A stretch of 64,000 nucleotides of DNA from Bimuria novae-zelandiae CBS 107.79 (taxonomy: Eukaryota; Ascomycota; Dothideomycetes; Pleosporales; Didymosphaeriaceae): positions 502,115 through 566,114 of the forward strand of contig ML976677.1 in the NCBI GenBank assembly GCA_010015655.1. The letters run 5' to 3'. The notes beneath the pieces are model-generated. The model had not been told where the DNA came from. It did no database searches and saw only the letters and a program-made list of their open reading frames with translations. The position numbers and the translations under genes are program-made. Shown piece by piece: positions 35,628 to 47,857 of this stretch. Every line of letters begins with the position of its first letter. Position 1 is the first letter of the stretch.

Positions 35628-38152
35628 CTATCCCCAGTTCGAACTAAGATCACGCCCTTGTACAGCGTTCTTCAGGCCCAACTGAACCTCAGTCGTTTCT
35701 CCCACCCTGTAGACAAGCTTCACAGCTCTGACTTTCCCTTCGGAATGTTCCGCGAGTCTGTCATTTTTCTTAGCATATATCCTGTCAGTGGGAGTGCCTA
35801 CTGTGGTGTTGTTGGCCTGAGCGCCTCACGTGACCTCGGTTAGCGCACTGTATATAGTCTCACTCGATAGCTTTAATACACTTTAAGCTCTCCGTTCGAC
35901 AGGTTATGAGCCCTTCAACCGCTACAGACAGCAGCTAGTCTCGCTATCGACGCTGCGCCTTAGCTCTTCTCTCCTATCGACATCGTCAACCCTTAGGGAC
36001 ACAGTCCCGGCGGTGAGCTTCCGCTGCTGGCGCGTTAGACCAGCACCCACGACATCAAAAAAAGGCGAAGTCGTTACACGATCGCCTGAACGAGTTTTCA
36101 AGCACCTGCGATTCCCACCGAGCCAGAGCCCACCGAGCCAGAGCCACCGAGCCAGAGCCCACCGAGCCAGAGCCACCGAGCCAGAGCCACCGAGCCAGAG
36201 CCACCGAGCCAGAGCCACCGAGCCAGAGCCACCGAGCCAGAGCCAACGACCCGGATTCCCACTCGACTCTCAGGTTGTGTCGTCCTTCTAAGCGCAGCCT
36301 GCTGTCGATCTCAGTACTTACGCCGGATCTGACACCGCAGAAGCCAACGCTGCACCGTCAGAGACGAAGCGGACCCACGCCGGTTTTTGGCACCGCAGGA
36401 ACGAACCCTGCACCGCCGAAGCTGCAGCGACCCAGTAGAGCCCCAGCGAGCTCATACTAATNNNNNNNNNNNNNNNNNNNNNNNNNNNNNNNNNNNNNNN
36501 NNNNNNNNNNNNNNNNNNNNNNNNNNNNNNNNNNNNNNNNNNNNNNNNNNNNNNNNNNNNNNNNNNNNNNNNNNNNNNNNNNNNNNNNNNNNNNNNNNNN
36601 NNNNNNNNNNNNNNNNNNNNNNNNNNNNNNNNNNNNNNNNNNNNNNNNNNNNNNNNNNNNNNNNNNNNNNNNNNNNNNNNNNNNNNNNNNNNNNNNNNNN
36701 NNNNNNNNNNNNNNNNNNNNNNNNNNNNNNNNNNNNNNNNNNNNNNNNNNNNNNNNNNNNNNNNNNNNNNNNNNNNNNNNNNNNNNNNNNNNNNNNNNNN
36801 NNNNNNNNNNNNNNNNNNNNNNNNNNNNNNNNNNNNNNNNNNNNNNNNNNNNNNNNNNNNNNNNNNNNNNNNNNNNNNNNNNNNNNNNNNNNNNNNNNNN
36901 NNNNNNNNNNNNNNNNNNNNNNNNNNNNNNNNNNNNNNNNNTTGGCCTGAGCGCCTCACGTGACCTCGGTTAGCGCACTGTATATAGTCTCACTCGATAG
37001 CTTTAATACACTTTAAGCTCTCCGTTCGACATATCCCATGTAGGATGATCAAAACTTACCCATTGGGAATGCCTCCCAAACCGCCAGTTCGCAAGGCGAC
37101 TGGATGAGTTTTGATTTTGCCTTCACCCAGGAGCTTCTGGCTCAACTTCCAGAACATAACTCCAAATTCGAAATGAGGAGGGATTTCGGGGAAATCCACG
37201 CCAAACTTAGTGAAAGGTTTGCCGAGAGATGTGTAGGCAAGAATCGCAGTTGGGGTTATGTCCTTCCTTGGCCAGGTGTCTGCAGGCAGAAGAGTCACCA
37301 CTTGCGCCGGGGTGTCTGTCGTTTCAGGGAGCGCATCGGCAATGAGCTTGTAGCTTGACTCGGTTGACACACAGTCTAGAACATATTTGAGTTGTCCTTT
37401 CGTGTAATCTTTGATCAGACGCGCACATTCAGGGTCATGGTAATCAAAGACTGCATCAGCACCTCTCGACTTCGCTAGCTCGAAGTTTTCGGGACTTGCG
37501 GTAGTGACAATCCTGAGTCCCGACCTACTGATTGTGAGCGCGGAAGGTATGTGAAGCCAAAACCACTTACAATTTGGCAAACTGAATGGCGAGTGTACCG
37601 GTTGCAGAACTTCCACCATAGACTAGGATGAACGGTGCACCTTCGAGGGGTTCCTCGCCTGGGAGTGGCAGCTTCATGGTCATGTAGAGAGACTGGGCAA
37701 TCGTAGTGATCCCAACACCCAATGTGGCCACTTCCTCGAAGGAAAGACTCTCGGGGATTCTGGCAATGAAACCGTCTCGTACCAAAGCGTACTCTGCAAA
37801 GGCGCCGTCCTCCTCGGAACTTTTGTCAATGTTAGCCAACAAGCACGAGGACCGACGCAAAGCCACGAGCGGCTACGATGCTGCATACCAAATTGGCTCC
37901 ATGACACACTCCATAGACGTGGTCACCTTTCCTCACATCCGACTTGCAATGCTCACCAACTTCTTCGACGATGCCTGAGAGGTCGCAGCCAAGTATTCCG
38001 CCCACACGGCCAAGACCTGCACAATGATCCTTGTCTGTTGGATTGATAGCCAAGGCTACAGTCTTGACCTTGATATAGTCTGGCCGCATAGTCTGCTCGT
38101 TGGTATCGTCAAGCGCAGCGATGCCATATTCTTTGATAATAACGGCCTTCAT
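35628..38152 (-). CDS. MDR enoyl reductase / zinc-type dehydrogenase (ToxD/LovC-like), 4 exons
   Basis: NADPH-dependent medium-chain reductase. Relatives act as trans enoyl reductases for reducing polyketide synthases in the cytosol. Exons in transcription order are 38152-37889, 37812-37571, 37524-37060 and 35757-35628, giving 1101 nt and 366 aa, normal for the family. Introns are 76, 46 and (before invasion) 48 nt, with GT-AG ends and CTAAC, CTCAC or CTAAG branch-like sites. The N-terminal GroES-like part holds INPTDKDH and GCDLSGIVEEVG. The cofactor-binding fold holds YGGSSATGTLAIQFAK and ASPENFELAKSRGADAVFDY. The C-terminus ends GGLGGIPNG, then EGKVRAVKLVYRV in exon 4. Intron 3 now contains a 1.25-kb LTR element. 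The first intron's acceptor was chosen to keep frame (HGANL to EDGAFAEY) and is the least certain junction. Exons show no lesion. Confidence 0.85.
36117..36248. repeat. Tandem repeat, CCGAGCCAGAGCCA-type 14/15-bp units
   Basis: About nine head-to-tail units of 14 or 15 bp (CCGAGCCAGAGCCA with or without an extra C) inside the miniature LTR element. Because unit length varies, no long meaningful frame results. The Pro/Ser/Arg-rich frames on both strands are by-products. Confidence 0.9.
36462..36941. other. Assembly gap (480 N)
   Basis: Unknown bases. The gap begins in the element interior and ends 29 bp into the 3' LTR, so it was probably caused by collapse of the duplicated LTR or the tandem repeat during assembly. 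Confidence 1.
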
Positions 38153-38454
38153 TGTCACACAAGGTCAAAACTTGAAGACGTGGTGGTGGACAGGCTGGCG
38201 GAAGAAACAATTGAGTCAACGAAGAACGAAGGAAGTGATCACAATAGCGAAGGGCGGGGTTGGACTGGATAATCAAGAGCGTCGCTCAGCTAGGAGAGCT
38301 TGCTCGGTGGTGCGTTGCGCCCCAAACGAGCATTCGCGTTCTGCAAGGGTGTCGCTGCCCCGCACTAACGTGTCCGTGCGCAGTGTGCCCGGATTCACAG
38401 TGTGCCCCGCAGAACACCAACGCGCGTCTCAACACCACAACTCCAACGCGCGAT

Positions 38455-38769
38455 AACTCCACGACTATAGCTCTAATTAATAAGGTAATTAAGGATCTAA
38501 AATCGCGAGGTTTAGAAGAATAATTTACATTAAAGGAAGTTGCTGAAAAGCATGGCGTTGACCAGTTAACTCTGGGGCGGCGATGGAGAGGCGTGACAGG
38601 GCCTAGGGATGCTGGGCATGCCAGCAGGCAAGCTCTTAACCCACAACAGGAGTTAGAGCTTGTACGATATATTACTAAGCTTAATAAGCAAGGCCTACCT
38701 CCTATAAGGGAGATAATTAGGAATTTCTTATTAGAAGTAGCCTGTTAGTAGCTTAGCAAGAGCTAGGTT
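38455..38769 (+). pseudogene. Pogo-like transposase N-terminal part (element G)
   Basis: The frame reads TIALINKVIKDLKSRGLEE, FTLKEVAEKHGVDQLTLGRR and then ALNPQQELELVRYITKLNKQ. This is a psq-type helix-turn-helix followed by a CENP-B/Tc5-type DNA-binding domain. Only a few RIP-type stops are present. It breaks at the Copia F insertion (target AGGTT) and resumes at 44070. Confidence 0.8.
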
Positions 38770-41700
38770 TGTCAGATTTGATAGTGTTCTGTCACTTTAA
38801 GATAATGCGATAGATAAGTTGATGGATGTAATAATGAATTGATTAATTGTCGTCTTCTGATCTGTCTGGAATGCAGATGTGTGCGAGGATCCTGAAAGTG
38901 CCAATGCAGCGCTAGCCTTATTCAGAATGGTACAAACAAGAAAGTGTTCCAGCCTCATATCCACAACAGATAGAGGCCGTATAATCGGACACACCCCCTT
39001 AGCTTAGGCTTATCCTTAAGCTGGACCTTCGCATTATTCATCTGTCTATTATTCTAACTTAAAGGCCTCTATCCTCTACTATAGATCCTGCAAGGCAACC
39101 TCTTAATTAGTAATTTTATCTAATATATTTACAAGTCCCAGTTTATCTAGAAACTTGCTCTATTTGTTTATTAGTAGGGCCTTTATAAGTCTATTTGCAA
39201 CCATGTCCTCTGAGCGTTAATAGTCTACCTTAATAGTCCTACGTGTAACTTCTTGCCTTAGCCAGTAATTATAAATATCTACATGACGGAGCTTGGTCTG
39301 CAGCTTTGCGAGTTCTTTAGTAACAAGGCAAATAGTCTATTAATTATCGTAGTTAATTATAATTAGATGATTGCTCATAGTAATCTAAAGCTCTTAAAGT
39401 AATCGTAAAGTAAAGATAGCCTCTTTAGCCACTTATAAGAGCGCTAGAAGTTCGGCCTCTATTATTAATATAGTAACTATATCTTGCTTGCTTGCTCTCT
39501 AGGCAATCAGGCCGCTAAATAGCTTAATAATATATCCTTATAAACTCTTGTAATTAAGTGCATTATTAGCGAAAGATGCGTCGCTTGTAACTTCTAAAGT
39601 ATCTACACCTCTAAGCTAAAGACCTAACAATTTAGTATTAGCAAGATAGAGGAGAACTTGGTTAGTAGCTACTTAGTGCTCTTTGCTTAGGTTAGAAAGA
39701 AATCGTGATAATCAAGAACTTGCAAAAGCAATATCTAGTCGTGTAGTTACTATAGTATAGAGAATTAATCTAACTTTACGCTAGTATTAATTAATCTTAG
39801 TCTTGCTTACAAGCCTTAAGCGTGGGAGCAGTTTAACTACTATAATTGGGGTATTATAGCAAATCTTATAGTAATTAATAAGGCGCGATATCTTATTGAT
39901 GTATAAAGCTTGCGAAAGCCAGATCTTTCTATTTAAGCGGTCCCTAATAATTTCAATCCCTAGAAACCACTACAGGTCTTTTCCGCCAGTAAGAGTAAAC
40001 TTAGTTCTTATCTTTATAATAGCTACTTCTGCTGCAGGCTTGCGATTCTTCTAATAGGCAATAATAAGATTATCTACATAAAAGAAGATAATAATGCCGT
40101 CCTTAATAAGGCAGCATGGCTCGTGGGACACTATTTCAAAGCTAATATCACAGAGTGTTAACGTGAACTCTCTTTACTAGAGTAATAAAGATATGCGCAG
40201 TCCGTAGAGTGCTTTGTAAAGTTAGAGGACTGTGCCTGCTTACGAGTAGCCACGAGGCATTCTCATGTAAATTTCTCTATCCAACTTTACGTGAACAAAC
40301 GCGTTCGTAACGTCATGTTAGATAAGCTCTAGGTTAAAGCAAGCTACAATCGCTATAAGCATGTAAAAGGATCGTCCTACTAGTATTACGGCGTAGGTTT
40401 CTTGCAAGGTAAGGTGCTACTATTAATCGCCTCGCACTACCAGCCTTGCCTTGCATTTCTGTAATTAATAGTGTTTATTAAACTTGTAGGTATATACCCA
40501 TATATAGTTAAGGATTTAATAGCCTACTACCTTTACTAGAGCTGCTGCAACCTCGCTCTAAGACTTTATTTCCTTATAGCTTTATAGATAGGATTGTTCT
40601 ACTTCCTTCTACATGTTATAAAAAAGGTGATCTTCGAGCTTGCTTTAGTATATAGGTGGCTCTAGAAGCACGCTTTAATGTGGCTTCTTACCTAATATAA
40701 TTATTTATTAAAGCTACGCCTTATTAAGAGCCTTACCTTTATATTTACCGTTACTGCTAGCTTCGGTGCCTGCCATAAAGGCTACGGCCCACGGGCTTAT
40801 TCGCAACTACCCTATTTATAACTCTTAGGGTAGTCCAGCTTAATCGCCTCCTGCCATTAGTTATGTAAGGAGTGCCACTAGTGGCGGTATTAATAGAGGC
40901 GTTAAATATTCGTACCCAGCTCTCCTGCCTTACTTATACTTAAGAGCTTCTTCAACCTCTAGCGCTTTACTAATTATCTCATCCTTAAAGAAGGACTCAA
41001 TAGCTTGCTCTTATTAAGGTGAGGGAGGTAACTCTACTAATTGTACCTAGGCTGCTATTTCTTCTAATATACTATGCATAAGGTTGTCTATTAGGTCTTT
41101 AGTTTTGCCTAAGAACATAGTATCCTCATCGAATATTACATCGCGAGTACTAATTGTCTTTGCTAGAGAGGAAATCTATATTCTCTAGATGTTAGTTAAT
41201 CTATAGCTAATAAGGTAGCTAATCTATGCTTTAGGGTCAAGCCTCTAAAGCCTGCTTTTGCCGCGTTTTATATCGTTAGTCATCGTAAACGCTTTGTAGC
41301 TATATGCTTTTAGGTAAGCTTAATTAGGCTTCTTTAGTTAGGTAACAATGCCGTTCTAAAAGGCTACTGTCGTAAAGAACACTTTATATAGAGATCGCTA
41401 TTAGTTAGTGTAGTTTAGCGTTTAATTATATAGGTAGACCGCGGCTCGCGTGATCTTAGGCCATATCTACTATAGTAGATTAAAGTTAAGTCGCATTGTG
41501 CGCGCTTTCTCCTTAATTACACCCCTTAAGCGTTCTACTTCTTTATTTTATACTTAAGTATCTAGTGCTAAAGGCTTAATTTTAATACCTTACGCTGCGC
41601 ACTACTTCTTAACGTTAGCTTTAATAAAAAAGATCTTGTTATTAGATTTAATTACTTTTACTATAATATTATATTGTACTTCTATGAACCGTATAAAAGT

Positions 41701-44064
41701 GCTAAGTAATTTAATAATTAACCATGCTAGGCGGTTATCCTTAAAGTAGAAGTCCCATGCGAAGCTAGAGAATTAATTAGTAATTAGTATTTAGCTCTTC
41801 TCTCTTGTTGAGCTATCTGCTTTATAGTCGTGAAAGTCTATTACGACTCGCTCGCCAGGGCCTTTAGTTCGCTCCCTGGCTTGCCGGCGTATTTGCCGTT
41901 TTAGTTTTGCTTTGCCGCAGGCGTCACATTTAACTATAGGAAGACCTTTAATCCTTACCCCCTTAGATTACTGCACGAGGTGTTTAAGGGCCTAAAGGCC
42001 TAGATAGCCTAATCGCCGGTGCCAGGTCTATGCGTTTACCTTTTACAGTCTTCGTTTCGTGCGTGTGTTAGTCTTGTAAGTGGCGTGCGTAGCATTAGTA
42101 GGAATACTACCTACTAGCCTTATTCTGTATTCTAACACCTATTGTCTATACAATTCTTAGAGTTCTGCTAGTATAGTATTATCTCTTCTTTTTAGAGTTG
42201 TTGGGTCTGCCCTTGTGTCCCACCAAAGGCCTTGCCTCCGGAGTAATTGGAACGATACAAGGTTACAGAGCAGATTAGGGCAATAGGCTATATTATTTAG
42301 CCGTATTATTCGATTACTGCTTACACTTTGTATGTTAAGATAGACAGTCCCGTATCCTTTAATCTATATTTATGTATTCCCTGCCTATATGAAGTCTCCT
42401 AGCGCCGGTGGCTGGTATAAGATAAAGCGATCGATATCGTTAAAGATATAGCAGGTTATGCCTAAATTAAGTATGGCTAAGCATCGCAATAGGTATATAT
42501 TTAATTTAGTGTAGAAAGATACGGCGTTAAAGCTTACTAGGATTTCAGTAATCTTGCGTCCATCTAGTCACTCATTATTAGCCTTAGTAATTCGAGTTAG
42601 AGTAGGAGTATGCGATAATTTAATTATAGGTGCTTATAATCTAGCCCTCTTTATTATCCTTAGGCTTTCTTAAAGCGCAGGGTTATTCTCCAGCCTAAAC
42701 TTAATTAGGGCAACTATGCTCGGCTTTAGCCTAAACTATTCTAGTTGTTTATCTAGGAAAGCGTAGAAGTAGTCTTATAGACTATAGCGTTATTTACAAG
42801 CAGGGCACTTAAGGCCACTAGCTATTACTAGCTTATCGTCTATAATCGCGGACCGCTTAGCTCTAGTACGTTAACTATTATTTTGTTGTTTACGAGGTCT
42901 ACCCTAATATTTTAATATTGCTGCTTTATCCACAAGAGAGGCGTCCCTGTCTATAGCCTAGGTAGATTTACCACCGTCAGCGAGAGATAAACCTACAATA
43001 GTAAAAGCGCCCTTTTGTTTGCCCTCGATCGGGTGCTGCAGGATTATGTAGTCTTAAAAGAGTTTTATTATGTGCTTTCGTGAGACAGCTGCATCCTTGC
43101 TTCTATATTACTAGAAGGTCGTTACCTATATAGGTGCGACATAGACAACTGCCTTTATAAAGTCTTCTTTAACTAAGTCTAGCCTTTAAAGCTTTAGGAC
43201 CTAATTAGTCTCTGCTTCTGTGGCTGCATAATCGTACTTAGATAGCCATGTAGCCTATAATCTAGCTATTCTTATTAGCTTAAGGGCTTCTTAGTATCTT
43301 GCCCTTGATTGTCTGTATTCGTCTTATAGGTCTACCCTAACTATAATCGTAAGGTTGTTAATCCACTACCTAATTAATTAATCTAAAAGGTAGTAGTTAT
43401 TCTAGAGATGCGCAGAAACTGTTAATTAAATAATAGTAATTACTTAGTTTAGGCTGGCCTGTTCCTCTCGGTATTCGCGATCCATAATCTTGTATATTTC
43501 TAGCTATCCTTTATAATAATTACTATCGTCTTTATATGCTTTCGCGCCTGCCGTCGAAAGATGTGAGGGCATTGTTGGTATATTGTTCGGATTCGCAGTC
43601 GTATACGCCGTGCTTGGCTGGTAGTTGCCTATCGCGGGAGGTATCGGCATTACGGGTTTCTATCTTAGTTTATCTATCAGCGCTGGGTTAATAATGTTCT
43701 AGACCTTTAGGAATTAGGATTTTATTTTTAGTTAGTTCAGCCACGGTGTGTAGTTCGTGTGGTTGGTCAGGATCACTGTGGGATCTCTAAGGGTCGATAG
43801 GGCCATTACAGTTAGCTTGGCGGAGGCAATAAGACTCTTAATTATTAGATTTAATAGTGTTCTATCACTTTAAGATAATGCGATAGATAAGTTAATAGAT
43901 ATAATAATGGATTGATTAATTGTTGTCTTCTAATCTGTCTGGAATGTAGATGTGTGCGAGGATCCTAAAAGTGCCAATGCAGCGCTAGCCTTATTCAGAA
44001 TGGTACAAACAAGAAAGTGTTCCAGCCTCATATCCACAACAGATAGAGGCCGTATAATCGGACA
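38770..44064 (-). mobile_element. Copia F, full-length LTR retrotransposon (5295 bp)
   Basis: LTRs of 222 bp lie at 38770-38991 and 43843-44064, with target duplication AGGTT at 38765-38769 and 44065-44069. In minus sense the 3' LTR starts TGTCCGATTATACGG directly after the polypurine tract CTAAGGGGGTG. The right LTR starts TATTAG where the left has TGTCAG. The interior runs RNase H, reverse transcriptase, integrase, protease, gag from left to right, all on the minus strand. It splits the transposase of element G. Confidence 0.93.
39180..43800 (-). pseudogene. Copia F gag-pol relic
   Basis: Minus-sense landmarks: an integrase approach with CDACGKAKLKRQIRR and GPGERVVIDFHDY near 41830-41940; reverse transcriptase with HDVTNAFVHVKLDREIYMRM, LYKALYGLRIS and FFYVDNLIIA between 40320 and 40050; RNase H with EAELLALL, ELAKLQTKLRHVDIY and the tail KVDY between 39560 and 39180. 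Stop codons replace many Gln, Arg and Trp codons, as RIP predicts. This is the best preserved Copia pol in the window but still cannot encode a protein. Confidence 0.82.
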
Positions 44065-44069
44065 AGGTT

Positions 44070-45640
44070 ACTCGCTTTATTAACTAGCACGAGATCTATC
44101 TTATCTTAAAGTAGACTATCGCAATGGATCGTACGCGCTACCTGGCTAATTCTAAGTTAAAATACTATCTCTACTTCGAGCTACTGCATTAAAAGATCAC
44201 TAAATATTACCTTAAGGCTCGAGATATATACAATATGGATAAGAAGGGCTTCTTAATTGGCTTAATAGGCAGAAGCAAGAGGATATTTAGCAGGTATTAA
44301 TAGGAGAAGAAGGAGGTTTAAGTATCTCTCTAGGATAAATTACGCGAGTTTCTAACACTCCTAGCCTACTACTACGCTAATAAGAGCTCGCTACCTCTAG
44401 CCCTTATCTACGCAGCTAAAAAAGGAGCTATATAATTAAGTTAGGTAGAGGATATTAAGACAAGAGAACATAAGGTCTTTGTCTTATTATCTCTAACAGG
44501 CTAGTTAAACGATAACATAGGCCTAGCTTGGCTTAAGCAGGTGTTTAATTACTATATAAAGTAGTAATTAGGGAGATAGCGATTGCTTATCCTTAATAGT
44601 TATAGATCTTATGTCACGATAGAGTTTATTAACTACTATAATTGCTACAGGATCCTCCTTATAGTCCTTCCTCCCTATTTAACTTACACGCTCTAGCCGC
44701 TTGATGTAGTACTCTTTAAGCTACTCTCTTAAGCCTACTCTAACGAGCTTACTAACTATCTATATAAGGCTTAAGGCCTTATTCTAATTAAGAAAGGAGA
44801 CTTCTTCTTACTCTTCTAGAGCGCCTAGATATCCTCCTTTACGGAGAGCCTTATATTAAAGGCCTTCGAAGCTACTAGAATCTAGCTAATAGACGCTAAT
44901 GTTATCCTCCGTAAATTTGCTAGCACGCTAGAAGCTAAGAGAAGCTTATTATTAGGGCTCTCTAATTATAATTAGAGAAAGATAGATTAATTAGTTTAAG
45001 CTACTATTACTAATAACTATTAGTATAAGACAAGAAAGCTACGTTCTAGCATTTACTATCTCTTTGTGCAGATTAAGCTATTAAAGCATAAAAATAAGGG
45101 CTTTAAGGAGGCTCTTTACTATAAGTAGAAATATAAGAAGAAAGATAAAGCCCTTAACCTTTAACAGCGCTAGGAGTATTATAATAGCGCTATCTACTAG
45201 TCTTCTCGCAAGCTGCGTAAAGCTTAAGCTAGAGAAGTAGTACGAGAGCGAGATAAGATAGAGGAGAAACTTTAAAAAGTATAGGCTAAGAAGTAGCGCG
45301 AGGAGGCTTAACTATAGTATTAAGTTAAGCTTAAGAAGAAGCGTGTAGAAAGGTAGAGGCTTAAGGATGTTAGGGAGTAAGAGAAAGCTAAAAAAGTAGC
45401 TAAATACGCGTGTAAAGTTAAAGCTTAACACTAAAAAAAATCTATCTAATAAGCTTAATAACGCAAGCGTAAAGCTTTACGAGTAGTCTTACTAAGTAAT
45501 AAGCGTTAAAAACGCGCTGGCGCTGCTCACGCTAGTGTTTAAGCTAGAGATAAGCTATCTACTACTCTAGCTAAAGTTACATTACGTGGCCGCAATGTTA
45601 ACCTCCTATAAAAATATAGATAGTACAAGTTGATCGCAAG
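44070..45640 (+). pseudogene. Pogo-like transposase catalytic part (element G)
   Basis: Continues the frame broken at 38769. Near 44100-44300 it reads AMDRTRYLANSKLKYYLYFE and IYNMDKKGFLIGLIGRSKRIF. The MDEKGF block with the first catalytic Asp is typical of pogo/Fot1 DDE transposases. Lys-rich low-complexity sequence follows to about 45480. Many stops are present. Confidence 0.78.
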
Positions 45641-46079
45641 CATCTAATTACTACAACACTATATTTCTATTAATATTAAGCTATTGTGTGGCGCTGTATA
45701 GCCTCATTTTGAGATTGGGCATGTGGTGTTCTGCGGGGCACACTGTGAATCCGGGCACACTGCGCACGGGCACGTTACCCTGCCGAGACAGTCAGTGCGC
45801 CGCGACACTAACGCGCCACCCTAACACCAGCACCGCAGCCAGCAACATGAGGCTATAGAGTTTTACATAAAAGCTTTTATCGCGAAATTTTCTAGAGTTG
45901 AGATTTTATAGAGCTGTAGAAGATTACTAGCTAGTTAAATTATAGATATCTGCTTGGTGTTCTGATTGTTCGGCCACTGCGCGATGCTGGCGCTGATGGC
46001 GTAGATGTTAAGTCGGGCACCCTAGTTTCCGACACCCCCCATTTTCCGACACCCCGCCAAATTTCGCCGCTGCCACCAC

Positions 46080-47800
46080 TCTACGTTGCGAATGTGCTCA
46101 CAGCTTCATTAAATAATTTTAAAAAAGCATTAAAAAAATCGTATTTAAAGGATTTTAATTACTTTCTTTATCTACACTTAAATCACGATTAAGATACCGT
46201 CGTATTAGTTATTAATTCCGTGCTAAACGTTGCACTAATAATTACTCTACTTCCTTCTTAGAGCTACTCTTTTTTTTTATAATAATAACCTCTTGCTCTA
46301 CGCTTTTTACCTTGCGAATACGTTAAGCAGGCTCTTAATTAGTTTAAGAGAGAACTTCTATAAGACTTATAAAGAGATTGTTTAGATTAGTTATAACTTT
46401 ATAGTATTTTAGCAGGTTAGCTTGCTCTACCTACTTACGCAAGGAAGTAATCTTATAGTCTTATATAGTAACTATTATTAAGGTATAGTTAAACGCTATA
46501 GTAGTAAGCCGAACGCATTATCGCGTAGTTAGTAAGAATTTCTTTCTAAAAAATAGCTTTATAACATCGCTACCGCGTTTTAGCATCCTAATATCTATAG
46601 TAGAAGGGGGTGGTATTGACAGCCGTTCGCGCACTACTACCTAGCGAGAACCTAAGGGCTTCCTTACGCTCTTAGGGTATAAGCCTATTGCCTTTTACCC
46701 AGATTAGATGCACTGCTCTTGAAGGCCGATTTTACGTGCTTTTGCATAAAATTCGAGAAACTTAGCCTTCCTAAGCTTTGTTTTATCTGTCTAAGCTATA
46801 TATTCGCCGATAAAGCGCCGATACGCCGCCTTTAGACTTGAGAAATAGCCTAAATCTAAAGGCTGGAGTAGATATAAAGTATAAGCAGGGAAAAAGAGTA
46901 AATAGATATTATTTAAGTAATATATAGTTATAAATTTGTTTAAAGTATAACTGCTATAGCCGTCGACAATAAGTAACCGTGCCTTAGAGGGATTATCAGG
47001 CTTAGTCTGTGGCAAAAACACCTTTTCTAGCTACTTAATAGCAATGTTACTACTTGTCTATCTATTTTGCGAAAAGGTAACATGCTAGCCTAGGTTCTAA
47101 GCTAAAAACTCCTTCTTAAACCACTGCTCCTAGATGCTCTTAGCCTTAAAGATAATAAGGGGGTCTAGAGCGACGCTAAGCGTAGAGATATACTTTACTA
47201 TAGAGGTCTAAGTGCGGGCATTTATTATCTTAACTAGTATAGCGTTTAGGCTCTCTTGCGAGGAGCTTATAACAAGCCTATTAATGCCCTAGCCCTCTAT
47301 AATACCGCTCTTATTGGCATTATACCTGCGCTGGGGGGGAATCCAGCTTACCGTTTCGTACAGGTTAAACAAGTGCCTAATATTTTCTAGAGTAGCCTTA
47401 TTTACGCGTTCCTAGCTAGTCTAGCGACCTAACTTTAACTTAATAGCTAGGTGGCGTTATATAAAGTAACTAGTCCACTTCTTCCCTAGGTTCTTATAGT
47501 TACCCTATTACTTAAAAATAGTAATTATAATAGCCTATACTTGCGCGTGCGTTGTCGTATAACTAAAGGCCTTTTACTAAAGAATCTATTTTTCTAAAAG
47601 CTCTTCTTAAATAGTTATAAGCTGTTATTCACCGTCGTAAGCGTACTAATAGGGTTAGGCACTATTAAAGTAGCCACAAAGAATATTGCGTGGGATCCCG
47701 TGTTAGGTGGCAGTAGTGGCTAAAGCGACTCTAGATTTAAGGTCTATAAGCGCATTCTGGATATCTTCTTCTATGTATCTAGCTATTTAAAGGTAGCGAA
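46080..47800 (-). pseudogene. Pogo-like transposase relic (element I)
   Basis: In minus sense the helix-turn-helix start IQNALIDLKSRVALATTAT is followed by HGIPRNILCGYF near 47650-47790. A 76-codon open stretch (46791-47021) contains LLIVDGYSSYTLNKF and FPAYTLYLLQPLDLGYFSSL. These are the second catalytic-block Asp and the HVLQPLD-type motif of pogo/Fot1 transposases, with His changed to Tyr twice (CAC-to-TAC). Stops are scattered through the rest. Confidence 0.82.
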
Positions 47801-47857
47801 AATAGTGTAAAAAATATTTTTAAAATTAGCGAAGAATTAAGTTGTTTAAAGTTGATA

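Larger units (their letters stand above)
35783..37031 (+). mobile_element. Small non-autonomous LTR element (TRIM-like) in an intron
   Basis: The 5' LTR is 35783-35901 (119 bp, TGTCAG...TTCGACA). The visible part of the 3' LTR is 36942-37031 and is identical over all 90 bases. Target duplication TATCC lies at 35778-35782 and 37032-37036. A primer site GGTTATGAGCCC follows the 5' LTR (35902-35913). The readable interior has a 14/15-bp tandem repeat and no pol motif. An N gap (36462-36941) hides the rest and may not be true to length, so a larger internal region cannot be excluded. LTR identity and normal composition mean a recent insertion that has not been RIP-mutated. Confidence 0.88.
38368..45775 (+). 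mobile_element. Pogo/Fot1-like DNA transposon G, interrupted by Copia F
   Basis: Inverted repeats of 52 bp at 38368-38419 and 45724-45775 differ at one visible base. They are flanked by TA (38366-38367 and 45776-45777). Removing Copia F with one target copy leaves about 2.1 kb, normal for this family. The right TA is shared with the left end of element H, so the two elements abut. A plus-strand transposase relic is split by Copia F. Confidence 0.92.

Noticed and set aside
35502..35843. 113-codon plus-strand frame
   Set aside because: Antisense to the last exon of the enoyl reductase and running into the LTR.
36013..36291. Pro/Ser/Arg-rich frame of 92 codons and its antisense counterparts
   Set aside because: Produced by the 14/15-bp tandem repeat. 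All six frames look similar and unit length changes frame, so no real protein is indicated.
36318..36959. Long open frames of 187 and 213 codons on both strands
   Set aside because: They consist almost entirely of the N gap translated as unknown residues, so they are artefacts.
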